From Anarhynchus alexandrinus (lineage: Eukaryota > Chordata > Aves > Charadriiformes > Charadriidae): a DNA stretch of 64,000 bases. A program made the position numbers and the translations under genes. The notes beneath the pieces were generated by a model. That model was not told where the DNA came from. It worked only from the letters and a program-made list of their open reading frames with translations, and searched no databases. Shown piece by piece: positions 1-13,880 of the stretch. Numbering within the stretch: the stretch's first letter is position 1; every line of letters starts with the position of its first letter. The stretch spans positions 2,672,846 through 2,736,845 of the forward strand of contig VUYV01000015.1 in NCBI GenBank assembly GCA_008711295.1, in the 5' to 3' direction.

Positions 1-3000
1 TAGTGGTCAGAATCCTAAAGCCTTTCCTCAGCTGAGTAAGGCTGGTAGAATCCTGCCCATAACCAATTAATTACCGTTTTCCTGACTCCTGATAAGAGCA
101 AAAAGCTTTTCGTTTTGTGCATGGAAACCGTTTGGGTGGGTTGGTGGTATCTTGATTTTATTAGCACAATGCAAATAGTGAATCATCCAAGCACCCGGAG
201 ACGTTATGCTTCCAAACCCAAGATGACAACTCCATATGTAACCCATTTTAGATTAAAAAAACCCAAAACAAAACAACAAAAAGTTATCACTCTGGACTCA
301 CCCCCGGCAGTGTCTTCTGCTCATGCAGTGCGCTCTGGGCCTTTAGAGCAGACTCCCTTTCGCAGTATGTTAGGAAGGCACAACCTGTGAACAAAAGGCA
401 AAACCTCAGTAAGAGTAATGCTTCAGAGGTGATCTGTTTAAAATTGAGACATAGAACAAACCACTTTCCCGTCATCACCCCAATCCCAGTAAATCAATCA
501 TAAAAATCGCTCTTTAGTCGGTTAGTAGTGAAGAATCAAGAAACTAAGCTATCAACACTTCCTCTGAGCCTTGATGAAAAGTGAGCAACAGTGTGGCTAT
601 GAGTGCTTATTTTTGTTTGAATACGTACTTAAGTGTCAAATACAGAGGGCTGTACAGGATTAGGGATCTCAAAGCACCCACATGGTGGCAAGGTGAGGCA
701 TGAGATCCCACTCCCACTCCAGCAGCAGCACTGGGAACAAGCCCCTTACTGCGACATCACGTTGAAGGTCTCATGCCCTTCTTTTGTACCAAGTACTTCA
801 AGTAAAGGGCATACAAGGACTTGGGACTTCCTGCTGCAGAGGACTACGCCTATTGTTTAGCCTGACTTGCATCCACAAGTAGTCTCCCTGTTTGCATCAC
901 ACCAGAAAGCCACCACCCTGCACTTGCTGTTGCAAGGGCTCATTGGCTTCCAGCCATGCATAAGACAATCACAGCAAAGCCCAAACAATCAGTCCAAAAC
1001 ATCCATGTTGCTTTACAGATCATTAGAACTTCAGAGATGCTCCAATGGATCATGTCTTTGTTTCTTCCAAAAAGTTATCTTATCAACTACAGAGGCTAAA
1101 GCCCTATCATGGTAGGGCAGAGCAAAACCCCTGTTCTGCCCTCTCTCACCGCTTCCATGCTTGCCTTCTGGTAAAACTGGTCAATGTTGCAATGTCTTAC
1201 GTCAGTTTTGTGTGTGTCTGATGTGATAAGATTATTCTTTCTTACTGCAGTATACTGAAAACCTGCCAGTTCCTGCAGCAAAAGAAGTGCTTGTTATGCA
1301 GAGGACATTTTCTCCAAAGTTACTACAGAATGTCTGCAACCTCGCCAGCTCCTTGAAATGGAGGTATCATATCTTTCAAGGTTCAGGCAGTATGTCCATC
1401 AAACTGTGGGCATCTTCTAAGAGCAGCACAAGTACAGAGAGACTGCCAAAGAAACAAATGTGTCCAATAATCTCATCTTGACCCGACCACCTTTTCCCCA
1501 TGCATATAAAAAAGTATGCAACAGGTGAGTAAAGAGTAGACTATGAATTTTTTTTTCAGTTCTGATCGCCACTGTGATCTTTTTGCCCACACAATGTTCA
1601 CTGTTTTATCCAAGTTGGTTCCTTAGACAGTATTACTGAAGAAATATGCACTTGTTCTTTTATTCTTTACAATGTTTTTAATAGATTAGTACACACAAGA
1701 GACTAGAGAGATTTTTTTTTTTTCTGTAAACATACACATATATTTTTGTAAAGATTGTCATGTGGAAGTCACATGCTTCTCTCACAATGAAGCTACAAGC
1801 TGGATGAATGTTCCAATTTGGCATGGGAAAAAAAACCAAAAAAACATATTTTTGCCCTATTTCTTACCCTATATTGTTTTCTGAAGGTCTTGTTCCTTTC
1901 AGTTTATTCAAGACGATCACATTTATTATGTCTTAATAATTGAGACTCAGAAGCAGAAGTTGCCAATCAAGGAAGGAGAACTGAACAACAGCAAAAGTTT
2001 ACATACTCTAATTGGAATTATTTGGATTTGTTCCCCTCTAACTTTAAATGGATGAGTTTTCAGTTAGTCTGTGTCTACCAGGGAAGAAGAAGAAACTGTG
2101 GCAGAGAGTTTACAGCTAGTAGAAGTAATGGATTGAAAAGGATCCTTAAAAGTCACCCATAGCTTGATAATCAAATGGAAAACTATGCTCAAATTTAATT
2201 TCAGTGCTAAATCACAGGCTGAGAGCTCTCTGTTGACTAGACACAATAAGAAAATCTCCCTTTAGTAGCAGACGTGGAGCGGCTGATACAGTCTAATTAG
2301 GCACATCATAGTGCACTGTTATAGAGATAAACTATGCAGTGTAAAGCTCCCATAATGATAGCTATATTTTTCTCCTCATTGTGATGGCCATGACAACAGT
2401 TCAGGGTAAAAATGTCCTGCAACTCCTATCATATCATGACTGTAATTCAGATTGAGTAGACAGAAGACTCTTCCTCTCTCAAGGAGCAGTTTCCTTCCAA
2501 GATCCGCATAAAGTATGCGTGGGGGCAAGTTCTCATCAGGGAGGAACCTCTGTTAAGTCCTCTCCAAACATGTTTGTGAAAGTGGTAGAGGTAACCAAAC
2601 TCCCAGAAACAGTACTTAGTAGAATGCATCCAAACATCACTGATTTCCCAAACATGGTGTTAAGGACAGAAAGACTTTGAAATGGAAAAAAAAATAAATC
2701 TAGTCTCTCATAGGGACAAAGAAAAACCATGTTTTTCAGGTGCAGTAAGTGGTTTGTGGAGGTATTTCTTTTACTCCTAAAGATGTCATGCACATGAATT
2801 ACACTCTGTCCCACTCTTGTTGGGCAAAAAGTAATTTATTTAACAAAAATAATACCTCATTTACTTTAAGTAAATCCTGATTGTTCAAAGGCAGTAAAGA
2901 AGTTCCATCCCAGCAATGGCCAGTTGGAATAAAGCAGATCTTAATGTTCACAGTAGGCCTCAAATCTGAACTTGAAAAGGCCACTTTTTGGTTTTTTTTG

Positions 3001-5387
3001 TCTTCCTTTTACTTATCATAAGATTGCTCTATAAGGCATAAATCCAGCATCAGCTAAAGTAATATTTTTCAAAAACATTAACATGTGGTTTGTGACAAAA
3101 AAAATACATATCTATTATTCTATCCTTCAAGAATTTCCATATTTCAGATCTTTATACATTAGGATGAAAGACAATAAAATGTCTCCCTGCCCTTAGAAAC
3201 ATCAAAATACTTGATCTGTACTTTTTATTGTGATGCTTAATGGAATTACAGCTGTAGCACCTCTTTCAGGTGTTACTTTTCCTAGGCTACCTCTTTCAAT
3301 GTGCATCCATATGACTCCTCCAAATATTCTTCCTTCCTGGAGAATGTTGCTTAATGAACAGAGCACTAAACATTACAGTATACACTACAGGATACAAAAC
3401 CCTAAACAACTGAGTCTTAAAATAATGTCATATGAAGCAGCTATATTGGGTTTTAGAGAGTAAAGTCAAACTGGTGAAAAAAGTGGTTTTTTTTCATTTT
3501 GATTTCCCAGATGGAAAACAATTTCAGAACACTAAATTTTTCCCAATGGAACTTTTGATTGTGGACAGAACCACTTATTTCACTGAAAAAAAAAAACAAA
3601 AAACAAAAAATATTTTGATAGTAAACTCTTGAGTGGCTCAACTTAGCAGCTCACTTGCCATCAGCTGTTTGGGCTGGATGTGAATCTGACTTCTGGGTGA
3701 AAGGCTTCATATTCCATTACAAATCATTCGCACCATCCTGGTCCCTGGAACAGCCCATGTTCAACACTATGAATATTTCTGAACACATCTCTTAAGGAAA
3801 GATAGAGTGAAGTCTATGCATTATTTCTCTCATCTACTTGTACGGGTGATAATGACTGAGTGAATAAAGTGCTTGAGAATTATATCTGAATTTGAACAAA
3901 AAAAATCTAATTGACTAATTATTGATAATGAAGGACTTGCTCCTAGCTGTTCCTAATTTCAATTCCATTTCTCTCAAACATGCCAAGTTTTCCAGACATA
4001 TGTCAATCAGCTAAAAGATGCTTTGTTCGGATTGTGTCTTTCCAGCTGTTCATTTGCTACCAGTGGACAGCTCTTTGGGCTAGTGCATAAACATCTGGAA
4101 ACTCCCAGCTGGCAATTAACTCTCAACCTATTGAACTGCAGTCTCTTGGAAACATGAGGACGTATCAAGTGGTCTCCTGGGAAACAAGGTTGTTAAAGAG
4201 AAGGGGGAAACAAAAACAAGAGCTTGAGATGGAGAAAAAAAAAAAAGACAAAAAAAGTGCTCTATTTTAATTTTACCTCCAGGGAATTCAATAACGTAAA
4301 TAATAATTGCATAGAATACAGATGGATAATGATCACACTTACGGCAACTTCAACCCCACAGTACATCTCCTGAAGATTTTGCACAAACCTGAGAGACAAA
4401 ACTATCAGGAGACACATTCTGAGCTGAACAGAATAATTCTGGAAACCAAGTATTATTTCACCCCACCAGTACCCAGTTCATCCTGGGACAAACGAAAAGA
4501 GAGTTTCACTTGACATCTCAGTGCTTATTACTTCAGTGAATCAGTTGACTCTCAGCCACTTTAAACCAGATAAGTATTTCTGACCAGCTAAAAAGCACTG
4601 GTCACCTAACTCAAATTTAGCTATTTAAAAATAGTTATCTTAGGGTCTACCATCAATGACAAGACATTCATTTGACCTAGCATACAGGAGAGGAATGGAG
4701 CTTTGTAGAGGCCTGTCCTCTATAGCAGGTGTAGGAACCATGCACAACCATCTCAGGTGCAGGCTTTTAGCTTCAAGGTTGCATGTTCACAGCATCAGAT
4801 TCCACCTGCCACCTCTAACCTCCCAGTTACCTCAAGTATATGCATTATCTGTACCTTAAGTAGTCCTTGTTATATATGGTGGGGGATGAAGATGATGCAT
4901 ACTAGAGATCTATTAATAACTGTAATTAAGGGCTTTTCCCCCCCTTTCTTGTTTTATTCTGGCAGACATCCACAGGTATCCTGGCACAGTTTCTCCTCTT
5001 TGCCCATTGTTTAGATCAAAGAACAAGCACTTAGTGACTTATGACTCCTTCTTTGTGTGATGTGTTTTGGTGACAACTTAGGATTTTATTAGAACTACAT
5101 AACCTCACACAATGCATGCCTTTAGCTTTTCCATACATCTAGATGCAGAGGCATTGTCTAAGAGCTAAACAACAACCATGAACATTTCCAGGTATTTGCT
5201 GTCTGTCCGACCAAGGTCCAGTCTAAATCTAATGAAAAAAACCACATTTATACGCTTCAACAGGCTTTGGGGAAGGCCTTTCTTTCTTCTGATCTTTCTG
5301 GGCCTATGTTTACTCTTTGGCATTATGAGGGAAAATTAAAAAGTTTGTTAGACACTTTAAGACTCTTGGATGAAAGCCGACAGCTAA
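1..5387. other. Unique sequence, no gene seen
   Basis: A+T-rich, CpG-poor sequence with scattered short T and A runs (for example near 1.71 kb). Frames are all under 100 codons and look random. I see no repeat, RNA or exon here that I can support. Confidence 0.6.
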
Positions 5388-5482
5388 AGCAGATTCTGAG
5401 CTCAGGGGTGTAAATCCAGTCAAGGGGAGAGCTTGAATGTAACTCAGCAGAACTATGCAATTACACCAACATAAAATTAGGT
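5388..5482 (+). repeat. Ancient amniote repeat, 'cagattctgagctc ... ttacaccaacataaaa' type
   Basis: AGCAGATTCTGAGCTCAGGG and GTGTAAATCCAG are followed by GTAACTCAGCAGAACTATGC and AATTACACCAACATAAAATT. These are the phrases of the palindromic 'gtgtaaatcaggagtaactcc ... ttacaccagcataaaa' repeat family. The copy is decayed and short. Confidence 0.5.
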
Positions 5483-8400
5483 TCGTGATTTGACCCATAA
5501 TCTATTGCCTCTCTCGGAAGAATACTTGACTCAGCCACTGACGTCAGCTAAACTGGTGATAATCCAGAACGGTTAGGACCACCCTGGATTTTGAGAAGGC
5601 TGGCTCACGTGGTCTAAGTCAGTTTTAGATTCACAAACATTTGTGATTATAGATTATGCACTCAACCAGTTATCACAGCTCAGCTGACAGGTGATAACTT
5701 CTGAAACAACAGCCCTTCTGATACCTGTAAGTAACTAAAATCAAAATCATTGCCCAAGAAAAGATAAACCTATCACAAGGCTGTAAGAATTTTGTTTTTC
5801 TTTTTTTAGTCAATTTATTAGCTTCATTCTCTTAGTTACAATAATATTCATTGACTTTAACAGTGAGGTTTTGTAAATTGGACATCCTATGTTATTTTAT
5901 GTTAAGCTCCTGTATAACGCATGAACTAGTGAACAAGATACCCTTCTGTTAACAGTTACTCAAGGAAGAACAAAGAAATCAATTCATAGTGTCTACTACC
6001 ATAGAACCTTTCCCCTACCACCTTTAATGTACCTAACCTCCCAAAAGCCCAAGGCAGAGAAGCCAAGAGCTTTACTCCAGCAGCACACTATGGAGTTAAA
6101 GAAAGCAAACTGCAATTCAAGCACAACTATCCAAGACATTCATGCTGTATGCAGAAAATAGAGGAGAGTAATAATATTGCATACCTTAGACCACATGCTA
6201 GAGGTCATGCTCCAACTTAAGAATAGCTACAGTCTTGTAGAGGAGCTGCTTTGAGGGCAAATAACTCGCATCTCTGGGAAATAGGAAATCTCAACTGGTC
6301 ACAGGTCTGAGCATCTCATTTAGTGATGCTTCAGTCTCTCTGTGCCCTAATTACCTATAAAACATTTAGACCAAGGTGTACAAGTTATCTGTGGCAGACC
6401 AGAGATCTGTCCCCCATCTTCCAAGCTCTAGGTTTGGGTTTAAGAGAGGTCTTCCTCTGAAAATAAAACAGTTCCTTGCTTCAAGATTCAGGGACCTGCT
6501 ACACAGAGAAAGGTTGTAACACTTAAGAAAACTCTTGCCTTAAAATCAACATCTCAGATTACGTCTCCCAGGTAGGATTTCAAAGTGAAAAAGAAATCTT
6601 TTTTCGTTTTAACTATCGTAGCTCTACATGTCTCGTTTTGAAACAATTCTCATTTGCTCTGTCTACAGTGGACTGCCCAAGGTTTAATCACTTGAGGGTT
6701 TCAGAGATTGAGCTGAATTTTCTTGAGGGGGACACAATCAATAAAGACTTTTGGAACTGGAAATGTTTTATCCAATTTCTTCATCTGTTTCTCTCTCAGT
6801 GATTAACTACCTTCTGACGAAAGTTAACATCTTTGCTGGTAAAAAACGTTCACTTGGCTAGAACTTTCTCCATCTCCCCTGCTGCACAACTACTGAACAC
6901 TAACTGTTTAGAGAAAAAGATAGGAATAAAAATCTTCCCAGATATCAGCTTCCCTGTCAATTATATTGCAAGGCAGATTAACATCCGAAACGCCCTGCTG
7001 TGTGGAATGCTAATTTTCTTTTTCCTCTTATGTTATTTTCTATTAACTATTATGATGCTGTCATTTTCCTACTATAGATAACTTGATAGGGGTCTGTGTG
7101 TAAAAGCATACATAAGAAATGGTCATATACACCCATGAACCAATATTAAAAAACAAATTAAGAGTCCAAATCTGGAAATGTAGAAGTCAAGCATATTTAT
7201 GGAATATTAGCTTGATATTAGCTCGCTTAAAATGCATTTATGATATTTCAAAATGAGACATGGATATGCACAATCCAAATCAGAGTCCTTCCTCAGACTA
7301 AGCAGTGCTTAATTACATTTAGCAGCATCCAGGCAGACAGCAGAGAGAGTTCAGTAACTGCTAGTATATGTAAGCATTTCAACAAAACACAATGGTTTCA
7401 TCTTGATTTTTGATAACAAGTAGGTTTTTAATGAAAACACCAGTTTTAAAAAGCCAAAATTTCTTATAGGAAGTTTCAACAAAATATTTCACTAAGAAGC
7501 GTTTCTCATCCCTGCGATACAATTTCTGATCAAAGCCTACAGCAAGAGGAACTTATTCCAGGACAGTCAGTAGTCAAGACTAATCTGAATCAGGCAAGCA
7601 GGGTCTCAAGCCCAGGGCTTCTACACATCAGAGCACACTGCATTGTCACTAGCAGACCCCTGAGGGTCCATCTCTATTTCTTATTAAGTAACTCTACAGC
7701 TACCTTGCCTCCATCCCGCTGTAGAATGGGAAAGCTTTTGATCTTTCAAACTTTTTTCCTCAGGATGAGGGAACAGTTTCTGGCTCTGATTCACACAAGG
7801 ATAGGTTTCTCCTGGGGTCTTGAAAGTTTCTTGCAAGTTGCTTTGAACCATCCTTTGCTGACTGGTACACTGAAGATAAGGTACAGAATGAACCATTGAT
7901 TTGACATAACATATACATAACACATACAAGGTCCTGTTTTCCCATAACTGTCCATATTTAAGCTTTAACTTTCATCCTGAAACTTCTGGGATACTTTTGA
8001 TCATCTGAACCCAGGTCAACCCAAGATTCACTGCTCAAGGTTCTGCGAGCCTAGCCATCCAGAATATTTTACTTCCCAGAACAGGTTTCTAATTTCCATA
8101 CACAGCAAACCATCAATGAATAGGCTACCCATTAGAGAAATAAGAGTGTAGATCACTGGTTAAGGTAGTTGTCTACCAAAGAGATTGTTGGTGTGCCTAA
8201 TGGGGCCTGAAAATATCTGATGCTTTGAATTACAGTAGAAAACTTATTTTTAAACAGACCAGCCTCACTTCAACTTCTCATTTGTTGCCTAATAACTGTG
8301 GACTCCATGTTGTAAGAAGAGATGCATGCCCTCAGGCCCTATCCATCAAACAATTAGGGCATGCTTTTGATTTTAACATATAAGAAAGATGACTTTAAAG

Positions 8401-11400
8401 TGAAACTCACAATCAAGTGGTTGTCCAGACCAAGCAAGAGTGTTTCCAGTATTTCAGAACTCAGTCACTGATGAGAAAGTCATGGACAACCTCTAGGGAT
8501 CACTCAAGTGAGGATGAGAATAAGTAGGTTCCAGCTTCTACTCAGTAAGGAAATGTCAAGTTTAAGTTAAAATCCTGATTACCTCTAAGCTTGGCTCACT
8601 TCAACCTACCTATTACTTCAAAGAAAAATCTGACATCTTTCTGTTCACAGAAAAAAAAATTAGTAATAATAAAAAAAATATTGTGAAATTTTCAAGAGCT
8701 GTTGTTTCCAGTGTGGTGATTAAGGAAACATAGAAGGTGGGGTTTTTGTCTTGCGATTCACTGGTGAAAGTGAAGAATATAACTAGAAACAATCCTGCTG
8801 TTGAAACACTACCGCTCGCATTCAGAAAGTTATGGGTTAAACCTCCTTAGAGTACATGCATTAATTAGGCTCTGTACCTGCTGTTCTGGGTCCTGCCTTT
8901 TGAGTTCTTTCTATTGTTAGCAGCATATGAATAACTGAGTGGATTTTCTAACACACTTAGCTGTTTCAGAAACTTTTCCCCATCTTCATTTGTTTTTGAT
9001 TCTTGGATCCAGTTCTTTTGGGGAGACTTCTTCAAGAATTCTCAACTAGTCTCCAGACAACATTCACTTTGAATGCCTTGAATATTGGCAAAACAAACCA
9101 AAAATAAAACCATCTTTAAACAAATTAGACTGTTCTGCCACAAAGGACTTTTTCCAAGCCTTGCCTTTCTGCATCCACATAGGGTTGTTATTGGGGTTTT
9201 TTGTTGGATTTTTTGTTTGTTTCTTTTTTGGTGTTTTTTTTTTTTTTTTNATTTCTTGGAAAATAACATCAACTCTGTGCGCAGGAAATGTGTTTGTACT
9301 GTAAAAACATAAGAAAATTCGGTATTTTCACCCTTAAAAAAAAGCCAGGGCCATGCAGTGAACATTTTTGATAGTACCATCAAATTTTTAGTTATTTATG
9401 CTTTTGTCTCAGAAACATGCAAGTAGCCTGTTCTAAATACAAACTTGTACGTGCTCCAAACAGCCTCATATTCTTTCTTCTCTGAGGCATATATGTCAAT
9501 ATATACTTCTGACATTTCCAGCTCAAGGTTGAAAGCAAAAGGCAATGAAACAACTGCAGGAAAGAGCTATTATTAGACAATTTCTAGCCTATTCAGATGC
9601 AGACTATTGTAATTATCTAGCTAGAGTTATTGTTCTTACCAAGTTTGCCAGCCCACGTTTTTCCAATTCAAGAAGCTCAGATTCAGAGTGAACCTTTAAG
9701 ACACCTTTCAAAATCAACCTCAATACCCTTCTGTTACTTATGATCCAGTTTTTCTCCTCACCTTGAATGCAAGAACTATAAATGGGACAACATTAGAATC
9801 TCTTTGCTAAGTTCCACAGGGTTTTGTTAAGATTAAATTCAGGTAAGTGCATCTGAAGCCACCTTAGGACTTTTATGTTACAGATCAAATCCAAACCCAC
9901 AAAGAATTTATTTCCTGATTCCAGCTGATACAGAAATGAAAATCTTTAAGCAGCAGCTGCTCCTGCAAGATGATCATCCTGAGACTGGAAGTCTCCAGAA
10001 ACTTGTAAGAGTCACAATATGAGCCAGAGAAAACTCTACAATACCAGCTGGCTTCATGAGATTTCTGGAGACAAATTTCAGCTGTCAGAACAATTAACAT
10101 CCAGGCTCCCATAACCAGATGCTTTTTTCCGTATGTTTTGACTTTGAATAGTTTTTTCTATCCTCTAAGCGATGTTAGGAGCAAACAACTATTGTCTCTT
10201 ATCTCCTATTTCTTTCTCTTTACCCTTCTTTCTCAATTTGACTTGTTCATTAACTATAGGCAGTGGAATAGCATGTAGTAGGATCAAATTCTTCTGCAAG
10301 AAGCCAGAGATGAAGTAATCTTAATCAACAGACCTCTATATACTTAGGGCTGAGCACCACAAGACACATAGTCTGCGGGTGTGCATGAGAGAGAAAGCAA
10401 GGTGAAATGAGGTGCTCTGGGAGTATGGCGGGAGAACGATGGCAAAGGCTCCTCAAAGGTCCTAACTATTACAGCACACGAAGAGAGGTAGGTCTCAAGA
10501 ACAAGGGCCTCCACTGCTTCTCTGGCAAAAAGTTTTAAGCTGAGCCATTGTTGCATTGTAGAAGCTTGCTTTAAGCGTCTGACTCAAGTATAAATTATTC
10601 AGAAACAAGACAAGGCACACTATGGCTGGAAGAGGATTTATCTGTCCGTCCAAAGACACACAAATAGTTTGTAGTAAAGGTCAGCCTTGAACCAAAACCT
10701 CCCCAAGACTCTACCCAGAGCTATGAACACCTATCAGTCTGCTTCTTTTAAGTGTGGACAAATTCCTGCATAGACACAATACATTATGTCCCAAGTAGAT
10801 TCCCTCAAAAAAGTAAAGTGGAAACACTATTGTCCATTTCATCCAGGTGCACTTTCCCATCCATTGTTGTGGGACTGATAAGAAACCAGTCTGTGGGTTC
10901 CTGGATAAGAAATTAAAAACAAACAGTGCGCCAATTTAAGTCTAAAACTTCCAATTTTTACAGAAGGTATAAAGATGTAATCTTTCAAGTGAAAAAGAAA
11001 CACTGAAATTAATTACAACATGATCTGTGTAATTTACAAAGCTTCAGTGCACTGGGTTTAAAAGGGCTTTTGTCAGTGTGAAGTGAAGGAAGTACCATTT
11101 CCTGATGAACAGAGAACACAAGGCAAAGTGTGTAATAATCACTACTGGACAGATATTTCGATCACTTTTTTTTGTTGATCAGCTTAAAAATTAGTGAACA
11201 ACGAGTATGTATTAGATTGTTTCAGTTAAACATTTGATAGAGCTCCCAGTAGAAGTTTTTGTTTTGAGAATTGGGTTCATATTAGATTGGATGAACAGTG
11301 TAGCCCCCAAAGCGCTGAAGACCGGCAGGAGGAACGTGCATGATAAATATCAGTTGCATCAAGATGGAAGAGCTGTCTAGCAAAGCAGAAGATCTGATCT

Positions 11401-11817
11401 TAAATTTAAACAGTGCAGCGACAAAGATTTCACACATTAAGAGGAATGGAGAATAAATCACAACAGATTCTGGAGGGTGCTGAGCCCCTTAGTAACATGC
11501 CCAGTCATCTGAACCCCTGCTGGGGAGGATTAGCCATGCCTAGCACCTTGCATCATTCGGCTCTTACAATACAGGTGGAGAATAGCCACAGAGGCAAATG
11601 TCTGAATGTTCAACAGGACATATGAAGCTGAAAGGCATTAATGTCAAAAGACATTTTCAGATGGTAGTGGACAACATCACATACAATAGTGTGTATGTCA
11701 CTTCCAGATCAAAGACACCTCCTTCCTTTGGTGTCAATAGAAAATCCACATCTAAAATGATCCTGTCAGCTATGATCATCTGGAAGTGTTCAGAAACATA
11801 TGGAAGGAAAAAAAGGA
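5483..11817. other. Unique sequence, no gene seen
   Basis: A+T-rich sequence without recognisable coding or repeat content. The longest frame (113 codons, minus, 9042-9383) runs through a poly-T stretch containing the N and is an artefact of low complexity. Confidence 0.6.
9250..9250. other. Ambiguous base (N) in a T run
   Basis: A single N at the end of a long T run, where assembly consensus is unreliable. Single Ns also occur at 16716 and 49611; the latter ends an A run. Confidence 0.95.
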
Positions 11818-12115
11818 AAAGAGATAGAATTCAGAGATGAGTAATAGAAATTCTTAATGGGCTGGAAGGACTTACTTATGAGGGAAGATTAAGAGAACTA
11901 AATATGTACAACTTAGGTAAATGATGACTGAGGGGGATAGATGACAACCAGCTACAAGCCTTGAAGGTGTAAACACAAAGTATCGAGAAAGGTTGTTCAG
12001 GGTGGTACTAGAGAATGATAACCAGGAGTGACAACACAAAATTCAGCACAGAACATTTAGGCTGAGCATCAGGAATCTTTCTAACTGTTGAGAACATCAG
12101 TGTTTGCTCGCCCCA
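11818..12115 (+). mobile_element. Old CR1 fragment, internal to ORF2 C-terminal region
   Basis: Recognisable blocks in order are GGGCTGGAAGGACTTACTTA, TGAGGGAAGATTAAGAGAAC, GGTGTAAACACAAAGTATCG, GGTTGTTCAGGGTGGTACTA and CATTTAGGCTGAGCATCAGG ending at a TTTCTAACTGTTGAGAAC block. These correspond to the stretch of CR1 just upstream of the part preserved at 16.25 kb. The first block encodes the same peptide region as [11 protein letters not shown] in the 34-kb copy. The copy is heavily decayed and non-coding. Similarity may extend upstream to about 11.73 kb but becomes uncertain. Confidence 0.75.
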
Positions 12116-12293
12116 CACAGCCCCCAAGGTGGCTTTTGCATCTAACTGATCTGTTAGTCAAGAATATATTTAATTTCATTTTTGTTTAAATTTAGATGTA
12201 TGAGTGTACTGCATGACCATATAACCTAAGGTTTTCCAGATCCTTCAAGTTCAGGGACAATAGTGGAATAATGCCTTAAACGTGGTTGAGGGC

Positions 12294-12350
12294 ATGTGTG
12301 TGTGTTATGTTGTGAATTGGTGTGTGTGTTGTGAATGTATGCATGTGTGT
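12294..12350 (+). repeat. Imperfect (TG)n microsatellite
   Basis: Runs of TG broken by TTATGT, GAATTGG and GAATGTATGCA. It generates chance threonine/histidine-rich frames on the minus strand. Confidence 0.85.
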
Positions 12351-13017
12351 TGGAGGCAGTGGTGTAGAAGAGTCAGGGAGGGAAAAGGCAGATAGAAGAG
12401 TTAAATCAATGTGGGGCGGGGGCTGCCTCTCAGTGAAAACTTTTAACTCAGTAATTTTCCAACATCTTTCATGCCACTGTTCCATATGAGTGTCCTGTAA
12501 ACTTTTTGTCTCCCGATTCCACTGTGAGGCGTAAGGAGAGAGAAATGCTTGCAACCCTAGAACAGAATCACGACCACAGATTCTTATGCGATTTAGGACA
12601 ATTGCAAGTTATAAAATGGAAGTTTATGACCCTACAGAAGGTAAAAGTAGACATTACTAACTGTGTCTCCCAGCCATTAGAGCAAATCAGTCCTTCATGG
12701 AACTTTTATTACTCAAGTCACTTGAAACCATAAACAAAAATTAGTACTGATCCAAGAGCAAATGCATTCAGAGGGCCTCCATTCCCCCACTTCCCCTTCT
12801 CCCTATTTCTAACATTTATGATTCTATCCAACAGTTTAACACATTGTCTAACCCAAGAGAAAGCCCATTCTTTTAAGAAACCAGTTTCAATAACGTGTTT
12901 TGGCGAAAAAAAATCAGAATGTCAACTGACCGGGATGGAAAGGTGTATTAAAATGCAATCCATCCATGGTCAGCTGGGCAATTTCCTACAAATTTTAAGG
13001 GGTTAGACAGAGCTCAG

Positions 13018-13035
13018 CAGCCAGCCAGCCAGCCA
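13018..13035 (+). repeat. Short (CAGC)n tandem repeat
   Basis: Four near-perfect CAGC units in a row. Confidence 0.75.
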
Positions 13036-13690
13036 CCAAGTTGTTCCTGTGTGGTGTATTTTTTTTTATTTTATAAAGATCAATTTCAGGGACAAAATGG
13101 AGAGTCAATTATAAAAAAAAAGCAATTATAATTATACTAGGGTTTTTTTTGAAGGTTTAATATGACATCTTGCTTGATATTTATTTCTCCACTGTTTTAA
13201 TATAGATGAGAGAATCTCTAACCCAAGAATGAACACGAAGGCATGTCTGTACCAACACAATACCAGCAAACAGTTCCCAATGGGAAAGTATTCAGACTGC
13301 AGAGCAGTCTTCATAAAAGAAGCTAGTGGAAGCCATTTTGCCCAAGACATTAAAAGGCAGATGAAAGAAATTTCTAGGATACCTCCTGAATACAGTGGCC
13401 TACCAAAACTTTCCCTGTTACCACTCCATGAATCACTGGCTAGTGGATGCCAGAAAACAAACACACTTTAATAATGTGGATTCACTTTATTATTTTTTCC
13501 ATCAGGAAAGATAAAAATAGCGAGCCAGCTGCTGAGCATCTCTGGGAGGCTGAAACTCACTGGAGAATCCATGCTGATGTCAGAAAGTAGGAGAGTAAAG
13601 TTTAATGAGTTTAAAAAAAAAACCAAACCAAACAACAAATAGTGTTATCTTCAAAAGGAGTGGATTAGAACATTATATAAGGATGATGTT

Positions 13691-13880
13691 ACTAGGTCAG
13701 ACAAAGTCCATCTGGTACAATATCCTGTCTCTAACGGTGGCCAGAAGCAGATGCCCCAAGAAGAGTATAAGGAGAGGGTGTGCACAGTGCCTCATCTGGG
13801 TATCCTTCTCAGTCTCCAGTCTTGGGGCTCAGGGACTTCTGGGCCAAATGCGATCTCTGTGTATACAGTAATCATTTGAT
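13691..13880 (+). repeat. Ancient amniote interspersed repeat, copy A
   Basis: The stretch begins TAGGTCAGACAAAGTCCATC, continues ACAATATCCTGTCTCTAACG and GTGGCCAGAAGCAGATGCCC, then AGAGTATAAGGAGAGGGTG, and later has GGCTCAGGGACTTCTGGGCC. I recognise this word order as a repeat found many times in turtle, crocodilian and bird genomes, but I cannot name its class with certainty (it may derive from an old LINE). A second, more diverged copy is at 40.94-41.11 kb. It codes for nothing. Confidence 0.65.

Noticed and set aside
9042..9383. 113-codon minus frame
   Set aside because: Contains the N and a poly-T/poly-A run read as lysines; low-complexity artefact.
13132..13471. 110-codon minus and 80-codon plus frames over the same bases
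   Set aside because: Mutual shadows; the + peptide looks mildly protein-like but has no family match I know and no splice sites.
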